The notes beneath the pieces are model-generated. The model did no database searches, was not told the DNA's origin, and saw only the letters and a list, made by a program, of their open reading frames with translations. A program made the position numbers and the translations under genes. A stretch of 64,000 nt of DNA from Apostichopus japonicus (lineage: Eukaryota > Echinodermata > Holothuroidea > Aspidochirotida > Stichopodidae), in contig NC_092574.1 of assembly GCF_037975245.1 (NCBI RefSeq), forward strand, positions 27,636,713 to 27,700,712. Direction: 5' to 3'. Positions 27,101 through 39,100 of this stretch are shown in pieces; position 1 is the stretch's first letter, and each line of letters begins with the position of its first letter.

Positions 27101-30100
27101 GTAAGGCACTCATAGAGTGGTGAGATATGTACATATAGTAACCACAAACAATGGTAAGGCACTCATAGAGTGGTGAGATATGTACATATAGTAACCACAA
27201 ACAATGGTACGACACTCATAGAGTGGTGAGATATGTACATATAGTAACCACAAACAATGGTAAGGCACTCATAGAGTGGTGAGATATGTACATATAGTAA
27301 ACCACAAACAATGGCAAGGCACTGGTTAGATATACATATAGTATCAACAAACAATGGCAAGGCACTCATAGAGTGGGTGATACATATACGTATAGTACCA
27401 CAAACTATGTTAAGGCACTCAGAGAGTGGAGAGATATGTACATATAGTAAACCACAAGCAATGGTAAGGCACTCATAGAGTGGTGAGACTTGTATATACC
27501 AAAATCAATGGTAAGGCACTCATAGAACTTAATACGTTTTGGCCTTGTAAAAGAAAGTTTTTGTTTGAGTATTTTTTTGAACTCTACAAATCAGATCTGG
27601 GGGGGGGGGGGGAGGGGGTACAATTTTTTGGGGGAGGGTGTACATCCCCCCGGCCACCCTTGGCGACACCACTGAGACAACTCCCTTGAGGAAGACACAG
27701 ATTATATTTGCATTATTTGACATTATTTGAATAACATTAAAGTTAAGTATTCATATTTTTACACCTCCAGCTGAATGGAGATGTCCAAATGACTGCAGTG
27801 GACATGGTTACTGTGTCAAAGGTCAATGTACATGTGAACCTGCATACAGTGGCACTGACTGCTCTGAAGGTGAGTGTGTGCCTCTTTAGCCTCTATTTAA
27901 AAGAAGAATGATTGTAACCTGCTTCTCTCTTTGGATCTAGCTTGAGTTTAAGCAAGCTTAATTTAGGCACACATCAGTGCAATGAATAATTCCAGTCATT
28001 ATGAACATGCTATGGTGAGCACATAGGCACACATCAGTGCCAATGAATAAGTCCAGTTATTATGTCCAGTTATTCATGTTAAGTTCCCAACATCAAACTT
28101 TGTGAACAAATTAAAGTGTTCAGACTTTCATAAACTTCGGCTAAGGAAGTTCAGTTGATGAAAGAGCACTGCAGTTTGTATATATATTTAGATATAACTG
28201 CCCAAGAGGTCTGTGGTAATCTTGGACACCACATGGTCAGAGAATGAATATGTTTAATATTGCACTTTGCAGTTATAGGAACTGTCCTAATTAATGTTTG
28301 CTCCAGGGGACGTCCTGTTCACTAATTTTGTTTGGTACAAAGGGTTCCTTTACACATAGAACTTAAGTACCACTGCTCTGTCTGTATCCTAATGTTACAC
28401 TGTGTGTGGTTATACAGGGCATATCCATGTAGCCTATGGCTCGGATGGATTTTCATCTATCACCCCTTTGTATTTATAATGTTGTAGTCAGTTGTGTATT
28501 TGGACTGGTCACATTTCTTTCAGTACTATGAGCTTGTTTGATGCCTCAAGTATGCATCCACACAGTGCAGTAAGTTTGTATAGGCTACAGTACAGTAACT
28601 GCCTATCATAGCATACAATGCATTTGATCACGTTTGCTCAGGTGGCAATAGCAGCATACTTTTGTCACATTTTATGCTGACACCTGCTGACATTGACATC
28701 AACAACAAAAAATTAATGACAAGATGAGGAATAACAGTGAAATGTTTTTTTCCTTTCATACTTTTGCAAAACTGTGACTGAAATTGAGAACAATGTTAAT
28801 GAATTTTATTATTATTACAAATTTACAGCCTGGATAGGTTTGGACCAGGTACATTTATGTTCAGTGTAAATAGGGAGAGGTCAAAGATTTATCTCTGTGA
28901 CTCAAGTGGTCATATGCAGAGGTTAAAAGTGACCTTTGTAGTATACTGGGTGGTATTAGCGTGGGAAATAGTTTTGCCAAGTTGTCACATTATTTTGGTT
29001 TTTGCAACTTAAATAAAGGCATCTACCTTTCATTCGTCATAGCAATTGCTGTATTGGTTGTTGGTGGAATTGTTTTGGACTTAGACTATATTCCACACTG
29101 GAAAACTTTTCGTTCTGGATTTTGAGAGATGGATTTCCTACAAGAATTATATTGTGCAATGGTATCAATTAATACAGTCACAACTACCCTACAATAACTC
29201 TCTGATGTTCTTATACTCATTTCAAGAAACAGAGATTTCACTGCCAATATGTTTGGACATAATCATTTGACACTATTGACTGTTTATGTCGTCTTATATG
29301 GGTGTTTACGGACTAAAAGATGACGTGATGATCTCCTGTCATCAACTTGTTACGTCACTCAGGGATGTACTTGAGCAATATAGAATATATGCATGTATGA
29401 CATCTCCCTCTTTTCGGAGGAAGTTGAAACTTTGAATTGTGAGAGATGAGGTTATATACATATGTATCGACTTGTTGTTCCAGTTGCCTGCTTATTACAA
29501 GTATGAGTGAAAATGTCCATTAAAGAAAGACTTAACATCATTAATAGAGTTTGTATCCTGTTTGCAGTTGCTTTAAGAAATGTACTTGTGGCATGTGAAT
29601 ATTCGGAGTGTCACAACTAGAAAATTCAAAAATGTAAGACTAAAGCATTCATGACATTTAGAATATGTGAATATCAACAGAAAAATTAAAGAAATTTAAC
29701 TTAACCATAAGTGGCTTCTGTATGTCACTAATTAGTGTAACATTTTGTACTGTCAAATAACATAGTCTCTGTATTTCTTTGGCATTTCAATGTTGCTTCT
29801 TGTTCTGGTGGAAATTCCTGTTGTGCGTCACTTTGCCTTGAAGACCAATTCACTGATTCACTTCGCTTGTTCATATGACATCACTGTTCTTAATGCTACT
29901 CGGCTTCTGAGATATTGTCTTTGATCTCGCTTTCTACAAGATATGATCTAGGGCCTAATTTTGCTTTTCACGTTGTTCCAACCCATGGACTCAACTTGCT
30001 GTGTGTTTGTATGAGTACTGGCTGACCAATTGTGAGTTGCAGTCAGTTCTCCGCGTGCACGTTGTAGTGTTTATATTGTTTGTCGCTTCTTATGCAGGAT

Positions 30101-33100
30101 GTTCTCTGACACAACTTCAGTTGTGCGTCAATATTGGGCATTAGGTTTTGTGTTTGTTGTAAACATTTCTGTGTAGGACTGTAACCATTTGTGTCTGGTG
30201 TGTTTCTCCAGTTTTAACTGGAAATCAGAGCCTTCTTTGAGTGTGTTCTTTAAGAGTTTCTTGGCAATTTTCACTGCACTCTCTGCTTTACCATTTCCCT
30301 TTAGGTAATAAGGCCAACTTGTGTTGTGCTCAAACTCATGTTCTTTGGCAGATATGGCAAATTGGTCACTGACATATTGGGATCCATTGTCAGTATTGAA
30401 AATATCACATATGACCAGAAGCAGGAAATGTTTGTTGCCATGACGATTTTATATGCTGTGGTGTTTTGCATTTTGTCCATCAGCCATACATCACGGTAGT
30501 GATCCACTGTGATCATTTTATCCTTACCTTGATATGTCATAAGATCTTGGCTGACAATATCCCAAGGTCTGGTTGGGATAGGATGTGATCAATAACATCA
30601 TCCCTCTCTGTTGCTTGTCTGCAAATTGTTGACATGTGCCAGTTTTCCACTTTTGCTTTGATATCTGCAGACATACTGTGCCAAAATAGCGAGTTGCGTG
30701 CTCTGCGTATGCTTGTGTCTATGCCTTGATGCACTGAGTGTGATCGCTTGATCAGTGTGTGCCGCATTTCAGTTGGTACAAAGATTCTCTGGCCTTTGAA
30801 GATCACACTGTTTTGAACCATCATTTCTTCGCCATAGTTGTAGAATTTGAAAACTTCGTCCCTGGTGATTGGCCAGCCCTTCTTTATCATCATTGTCAGG
30901 TATTGGCTGGCTGTTTTGGTGGCACTAGGTTTTAGCATTTGTTTATGCTTGCTTACATTGGTGTAGTTGAGTGCATTGGTTTGCTCAATTTCTCTGGTGT
31001 TGACAAATAGGCGTGACTCAACCAGTCTGCTCTGTCTCTGTACATCTTGGATCCTGGTAGGTACTCAATTGTAATTTCATATTTCTGCAGTCTCAGAAGC
31101 ATTCGTTGCAATCGTTTGGGCACTTGGATAATTGCTTTGTTGTGGATAGTGACCAGTGGTTAGTGATTAGTATTGACTGTAAATTACTTGTCAAATCTCT
31201 TGCATGCAAAGAGAATGGCTTCTATTTCCTTCTCTATCTGTGCGTAATTTCTCTCTGTGGTGTCAATATAATTCGGCGCTTCCCTCATACATAGCAATGT
31301 GGCACTAAGACCTGATTCTGATGCGTCACATTGTATGACAGTGTCCTCGTTCACATTGTAGTATTTCAATATTCGTGTGCTCGATGTCTTTCGTTTGATA
31401 GTTTAAATTGCTTCTATGAGGTTGGGTAACCAGTCAAAATGTGCATATTTATCTGTAAGTCATCTTAGCGGTTCCACTGTTTCAGATAACTTTGGCATGA
31501 ACTTTGCCAGATATGTTATACACACCCTAAAAGTCATTGCACACCCTTCTTTTCTGTTGGTTTAGTCATTTGTGTGACGGCAGTGACTTTTTCAGGGTCA
31601 GGCTTAATGCCCGATGTACTTACTTCACTTCTGTCAGTCAGGCTTAATGCCCGATGTACTTACTTCACTTCTGTCAGTCAGGCTTAATGCCCGATGTACT
31701 TACTTCACTTCTGTCAGTCAGGCTTAATGCCCGATGTACTTACTTCACTTCTGTCAGTCAGGCTTAATGCCCGATGTACTTACATCACTTCTGTCAGTCA
31801 GGCTTAATGCCCGATGTACTTACTTCACTTCTGTCAGTCAGGCTTAACTCCCGATGTACTTACTTCACTTCTGTCAGTCAGGCTTAATGCCCGATGTACT
31901 TACTTCACTTCTGTCAGTCAGGCTTAATGCCCGATGTACTTACTTCACTTCTGTCAGTCAGGCTTAATGCCCGATGTACTTACTTCACTTCTGTCAGTCA
32001 GGCTTAATGCCCGATGTACTTACTTCACTTCTGTCAGTCAGGCTTAATGCCCGATGTACTTACTTCACTTCTGTCAGTCGGAGCCACATTTTTGCTTTCA
32101 TTCAGTTTGAGATTAGTAGTTGCTTTGTTGAGGAACGCTTTGACGTATAGCATGTTGCTTTGTTGAGGAACGCTTTGACGTATAGCATGTTGCTTTGTTG
32201 AGGAACGCTTTGACGTATAGCATGTTGCTTTGTTGAGGAACGCTTTGACGTATAGCATGTTGCTTTGTTGAGGAACGCTTTGACGTATAGCATGTTGCTT
32301 TGTTGAGGAACGCTTTGACGTATAGCATGTTGCTTTGTTGAGGAACGCTTTGACGTATAGCATGTTGCTTTGTTGAGGAACGCTTTGACGTATAGCATGT
32401 TGCTTTGTTGAGGAACGCTTTGACGTATAGCATGTTGCTTTGTTGAGGAACGTTTTGACGTATAGCATGTTGCTTTGTTGAGGAACGCTTTGACGTATAG
32501 CATGTTGCTTATACCTCAATGTCTTTGCCGCATCCAAAATCAAGAAGTCATCCTCGATAATTGTGACGTTATCAATCCCTCCAATAATTTCATGCTGTCT
32601 TTGGTGAAATTCTTCAGTTGCAGTATTGATACCATATGGCAGCCATAACCAGTGATATCTACCAAATGGCATTGCAATGGTAGTGTGATGACTATTCTCG
32701 TCGTCGTTGAGTTTGAGAAAGCTGCCTATGCGTCGATGACACTGAATATTTTCCATTCGCAAGCTCTGGTAGATTCAATTGTAGGAATTGGATAATGTGT
32801 TGTTGAGGTCTCGTAGATCAGTACATATGCCTATGCCTTACCATTTGAAATCCAATCTGTATGCTCTGTCACACCTTTTATTGTGCCTTTTCATCTCCTT
32901 GAGTTGTGCTTTGACTGCGATTGGGACTTTCCTGGCTCCTTGTTTGGGAGGAGTAACATCATCCTTGATTCCAATATGATACTTTTCCTGGCGAACCTAA
33001 ACCTTTGAAGAGGTCACCATATTGTGATTTGATTTCACTCTCATAGCTTGCGATGTCACTTGCAGAACCCTATCACCCTTTCACGTTTCTAACAAAGTTC

Positions 33101-36100
33101 ATCTTGTTACCAGGTTGTGAAGGTGTAGAACTTATTACCAGCAATTGATTTGTAAGCCAAGTATACAATCTTTTTGGAATATCTTTACAAATCATTATAT
33201 CAGCATGTACTAGTGAAGTCTTACTGTTGTCATCGACTTCTTTATTATTGTAATGATGTCTATGATTACACATTAGGTGTTTGTATGATCGTACTACATT
33301 TGTAAGTGATGTATATGTATATTTACGGGGGGGGGGGGGGGGGGGTGGGGTGTGGGAGGGCTGAAAACTGGGACATGGGTGTTGTCATCGATGGATGGGT
33401 TCTTGTAATTGGTGCTTCTTATTTAATGGACTAAATTATGTCCATTGTCTTTCTTCTGTTTGTGTTTATTTCCAGGGAGTTAGTTTACTTCCTTCACTTT
33501 TAGTTTACTTCCTTCACTTTTAGTTTACTTCCTTCACTTTTAGTTTACTTCCTTCACTTTTAGTTTACTTCCTTCACACCATTTTTGTATATGCATTCAT
33601 TTTTTTTTATAGTTACACTCTGTAATATGAACATAACACATGGTGTGGAAAACAAATTAAACAAACCTTTATTCTTAGCAAAATTTAACTTGGTTGCTGT
33701 GTCGAGAATAGTGAAACATTTTAGTGCAAGGAATTACAAAGCCTTTGGGTTTCTTGTTATTATTTAAAAATGACAACTTTAGAAGTAAAAATTATATCTG
33801 CTACAATCTTCCAATCATTTTGCACTATTTATACAGGCATATGTCCGGTTCTATGTAATGGTCGCGGTGAGTACCTCTATGGGCAGTGCTTGTGTCACGC
33901 TGGATGGAAGGGTGCAGAGTGTAACATTGCATGGAATGAGTGCTTAATACCAGACTGCAGTGGACATGGCATGTGTGCACAAGGAGAATGTCTCTGTGAA
34001 TCAGGCTACACAGGAGAATATTGCAATCAAGGTAAAATAGCATCTGCAAGTAAAGTATGCACATTCCATGAATATGCAACACTAAGTTGGACAGGTTGTT
34101 TAATATTATAATAACTTTGTTTTCTGACAGTACTCTTTCTGTAATTTCACATTTAAGTATATTTTCCTTTCTGGTTTGTTTGCATCTATGCAATCTTCTG
34201 TTGATTTTAATTCCAAACTGCTAGTATCAGTCTTTATCTATATATGTTCTTGAAGTGAATTCCTTGCCAACTTGACTAAATGCTTTGGGAGGTATATGTT
34301 AACTGTGACAACAAAAGCTAAGTGTCAATACTTCATTGTAACACAAATAATGGCAAAAACACTTGTATTTGAGGATCACCTATAGTTGACAGAACTTGTT
34401 GCAAGTAGTCTTCAGAGACTGGCTTTGACCATCAATTGAAATAATTTTTAAATGTGGTTTTTCCCTGTTTTGAATCTGTCAACAGAAGCTGTCATTGCAA
34501 CAACTTTATGCGCCAATCACTCTGACTGTTTCGACCATGCTGAATGCATTCTTGGTGTTTGTGAATGCACTGAGGGGTGGACAGGAGCAAATTGTCATCA
34601 GCAAACCTGCATTTCATCATGTTCCCCTCATGGGGAATGTATGGACAGCAAGTGTGTCTGCAATCAGGGCTGGAATGGAAAATTTTGTCGACTTGGTAAG
34701 ACAACTACGTAAGGGTTTTGAATGGCTTGACGGACATCGGAGATGATGTAAAGAGGTGGCAAAGGGGAGTGAAAGCAAAAAATTTAGATGTTTTAGGACA
34801 GGAGTAAAGATAATAAATATATTGCATTATGTTTTTGTAAATTGTAAAATAAAACAAAGTTAGTTTGAAAGTATAAGTCTAGGCTGCTAGGCTGACAACA
34901 TCACTAGGGTAGTAGCTTCAAGATAGCATCCAAAAAAGACATGATCAAATATGTTGATGAAAACTTAAACATTCATAATCATAATGTGTGTGTGTAATGC
35001 CTGTTGTATGCGCAATATGTAAAGAAGGGATACTTGGATCTCATACTGATGTCGGCTGGTACCAATTGATGCTTAGTGATGTCATTGATATGTTTGGAAT
35101 ATTGATATAGAGTAAAACATATTTATTCTGATTGTGTGTGCTTCTCCTACCTTTATAGATGGTTGTCCACAAGGATGTAGTCATGTCATTGATATGTTTG
35201 GAATATTGATATAGATTAGAACATATTTATTCTGATTGTGTGTGCTTCTCCTACCTTTATAGATGGTTGTCCACAAGGATGTAGTCATGTCATTGATATG
35301 TTTGGAATATTGATATAGATTAGAACATATTTATTCTGATTGTGTGTGCTTCTCCTACCTTTACAGATGGTTGTCCACAAGGATGTAGTCATGTCATTGA
35401 TATGTTTGGAATATTGATATAGAGTAGAACATATTTATTCTGATTGTGTGTGCTTCTCCTACCTTTATAGATGGTTGTCCACAAGGATGTAGTCATGTCA
35501 TTGATATGTTTGGAATATTGATATAGATTAGAACATATTTATTCTGATTGTGTGTGCTTCTCCTACCTTTATAGATGGTTGTCCACAAGGATGTAGTGGT
35601 CATGGAGACTGTCAGTTGATGAATCAACTCTGGAAATGTGTATGTCAAAATGGTTTCCAGGGTGACGGTTGCCAAGTAACCATGGAACTTGTGTGCAATG
35701 ACGGCCAGGATAATGATGCAGGTCTGTGTAGATTGTTAATCCTTTCATTTGAACATGATATACTTTCATTGTCTAGAGAGTAGACTGGAATTTCTGGGCT
35801 TCACTCTGCTTTGAACATTTGCTTTGCAATTTAATACTTTACTCAAAAGAGTTTTGATGCAATGATACTTCAGCAATGAGCTATTGGGGAGTTCAGGTGA
35901 AAGGTCATTTAGTGTTTTGTTTTTTTGGGTCGAAATGCGAAAAGTGCCTTTAACAGATGCATCGATGTTGACCAAACCCTGTTTATATTATTGTCCAGTA
36001 TTGTGGTGGTTAAAAACAACTGGATATCCCTCAATTCAACTTTGAGAGCTATGTGTGATAAGAACCATGGAGAAGCTCATAATATGTGAGTTGTTAACTG

Positions 36101-39100
36101 GCAAACCCAATACTAATGTTTGTATCCTTTGATATCCCTCAATTTAGCTGTAAGAGATATGTGTGATAAGAACCATGGAGCAACTCATAATATGTGAGTT
36201 GCTAACTGGCAGATGCAATATAAAAACGATTGTTTCCCACCCATTTTATTAAAATGGTCTATATCCATATTAGGAACTCTTTTAGTTTGCCTTAATCTTA
36301 TGATTTTGATGGACATACAGTAACAAAACTTTCAATTCACATATTATGTCATTTCACCAGTCTGTGTGGTACCATTAGATTAATGAGCAATATAAAAGCC
36401 GAACTGCAGTTATAAATTGAACTTGGCTCAGCTGGTACAATGTTTGCAATTGACACAAGTCTTCACAAGATGTTGGCAACAGCATGTTGAAAACGATTGT
36501 AATGGCAAATATTTTCTTGGTTCTTGAACAGATCAATTAATTGATTGTGCTGACCCCGACTGTTGTGCTACAGCAAAAGTTTGCTCAGGTCAAGCCATTT
36601 GCCAAACACTTCCAGAGCCTTCATCAGTGTTAACTTATACTTTACCATCTTTGCCCTTCTTTGATCGTTATCGAAGTTGGTTGGAGCCCAGTGGAATACA
36701 GTTTGAGGCATCCTTTGATTCTTTGGAAGACCAGAGGTACATCTATGTTTTTGTTCCCATGAGGAGTCAATCATCTAAATGTGTGACATAAGTTGTAGTA
36801 CTTAGCAGCTTTGATAGGGAATGGCCTATGGACAGGAGAACAATACCTTGAGGCCTCATAACATGAAGGATCTTACAATACATTTGAATGAAACAAAATA
36901 TTCCTCTAATATCTTCTCATCTCAGAAAGGTGACTTTTGCCCTCTGCAGGGATACAGTGGCTTTAGCAGTCTTGGTTATTGGTCACTTTTGATCCCTCAA
37001 TTGCAGATAGTTTGATACGTTGCACCTTCATAACCCCATGTTGATCTGAGTTCTGTATAATCAGCTAGAATGCTAATATTTTGTGGTTCCCTTTACTAAT
37101 ATTTTGTGGTTTCTCTCTTCTTAGTCGCGCTTCTGTGGTGAGAGGGATGGCCATCACTTCTAAAGGTTTACCCATACCCAATATGAAAGTCACAGTGGAG
37201 AACCAACCATTGACTGGGTACACATTCACCAGAGCAGATGGATGGTTAGTATGCTAATTCCTTCAGAGTGATGAGTTTAAGAGCTATATTGAACATGTTT
37301 CATCACCATCTCAGATGATGCTACATGGGTTGAGGGGGAAGTGGGGGGGGGGGAGGAGAAGAGATATAAATGCAAGTGTTTCAAGAGCTGTTAGCAAGAA
37401 GAAAGATTTTTTTTAGGCTTACCTTTTTGGGTATCCAAAATTCAAGTGGATGGAAGCAACATGCATGTGACAGTGTTTCATCATCCTGGAACCCTTTATT
37501 TTACTTCGTTAGGGTACAAGGACAAAAAGAAATGAAAGGGCTAAAGCAAACCTCTTTATTAGAATAAGTGAGAAATGACAAATAAATTGGCTATTTTCCA
37601 ACTAGGTTTGATATGATCGTGACTGGTGGCTGTGCCATTCAGCTGCAATTTCAGAGATCAGGCCTGTCCATACCCCCAACCTTTGTCTTTGTACCAATCA
37701 ATGAGATTGTTATCACCGATGATATCATTATATGGACTGGTGAAGAAGAACAACAGGAGGAATGCACAGAGGATACCCGTCAACCTCCAGAGTTCTCCAT
37801 CTTACCCAGCATACCACGCACTGGAATTAAACTGGTTGAGCCAGGGATCTTGTTAAATCAGCAGGTATGGTTTCATATTTACATTGCTCGGACTCAAAAG
37901 ACACTTTTGTTTCTTGGTCTTTGTTGATTTTTTTGATTAATTTGATAAAAATTGTGTTTCTTGTCACTGAACACACTCACCACCAGAGAAAAGAAACCAG
38001 TCCATGCTTGACTGTTATATCAATGCTCCCTCCCTCCCAACCCCCCCCCCCCCCAACCTCCAATTGTATTGAAACTGGCAGAGTAACATTCAAAGAGGGA
38101 ATGTTTAATACGTTGAGGTAGTTTTACAGGACATTTGTAGAACACTAAGGCAACAACCAGTTCATGTGTCCTATTGGCTTGGTATGGAGTTTGGCACCAA
38201 CGTTGTTTGTGTATAACTCAGAATATGTATCATCTTCAGACTGACTCTACAGTGAGGACACTATTAGAGGGTCTAACCTTGGCTTAGAGGTTCATGACCA
38301 GCACTTACTGATTCTAAGCCAGAAGAACACTATAAGTCACTAATGACTCACACTGCTTTAGTGGCCTCATGTTACAAGAACTAGTTGAGGAGACTATTAG
38401 GGGGTCTAACCTTGGCTTAGAGGTTCATGACCAGCACTTACTGATTCTAAGCCAGAAGAACACTATAAGTCACTAATGACTCACACTGCCTTAGTGGCCT
38501 CATGTTACAAGAACTAGTTGTTATTTATGCCCAGTGAGGACACTATTAGGGGGTATAACCCTGGCTTAGAGGTTCGTGACCAGCACTTACTGATTCTAAG
38601 CCAGAACAACACTATAAGTCACTAATGACTCACACTGCCTTAGTGGCCTCATGTTACAAGAACTAGTTGTTTTTTATGCCCAGTGAGGACACTATTAGAG
38701 GGTCTAACCCTGGCTTAGAGGTTCATGGCCAGCAGTTACTGATTATAAGCCAGAACAACCTATAAGTCACTAATGACTCACACTGCCTTAGTGGCCTCAT
38801 GTTACAAGAACTAGTTGTTATTTATGCCCAGTGAGGACACTATTAGAGGGTCTAACCTTGGCTTAGAGGTGCATGACCAGCACTGATTCTAAGCCAGAAC
38901 AACACTTTAAGTCACTAATGACTCACACTGCTTTAGTGGCCTCATGTTACAAGAACTAGTTGAGGACACTATTAGGGGGTCTAACCCTGGCTTAGAGGTT
39001 CATGACCAACAGTTACTGATTATAAGCCAGAACAACACTATAAGTCACTAATGACTCACACTGCCTTAGTGGCCTCATGTTACAAGAACTATTTGTTATT

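Larger units (their letters stand above)
29050..33060 (-). mobile_element. decayed Ty3/gypsy LTR retrotransposon, antisense, 5' truncated
   Basis: On the minus strand, in order, are a reverse-transcriptase N-terminal motif ([11 protein letters not shown]), the RT palm, RNase H, the integrase zinc-binding region and core, a purine-rich tract and a possible 3' LTR. The relics resemble the K02A2.6-like group of Ty3/gypsy elements. Gag, protease and a 5' LTR are not seen. Two minisatellites have expanded within the RT-to-RNase H interval, so the present length overstates the inserted one. It lies in intron 9, opposite to the host gene. Confidence 0.85.

Noticed and set aside
32034-32762. 242-residue antisense open frame as an intact gene
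   Set aside because: Its N-terminal part is reverse transcriptase, but the rest is a 35-bp minisatellite read through in three frames; stops and lost domains on both sides show a decayed pol.
33061-33836. A 5' LTR for the gypsy element
   Set aside because: No copy of the TGTCATACATGC-type end or of the 29050-29402 sequence was found at the high-coordinate side; the element looks truncated there.
34032-34485. A hidden exon for EGF repeats 4 and 5
   Set aside because: No forward frame in this intron has the Cys spacing, and AG/GT pairs around a suitable frame are lacking.
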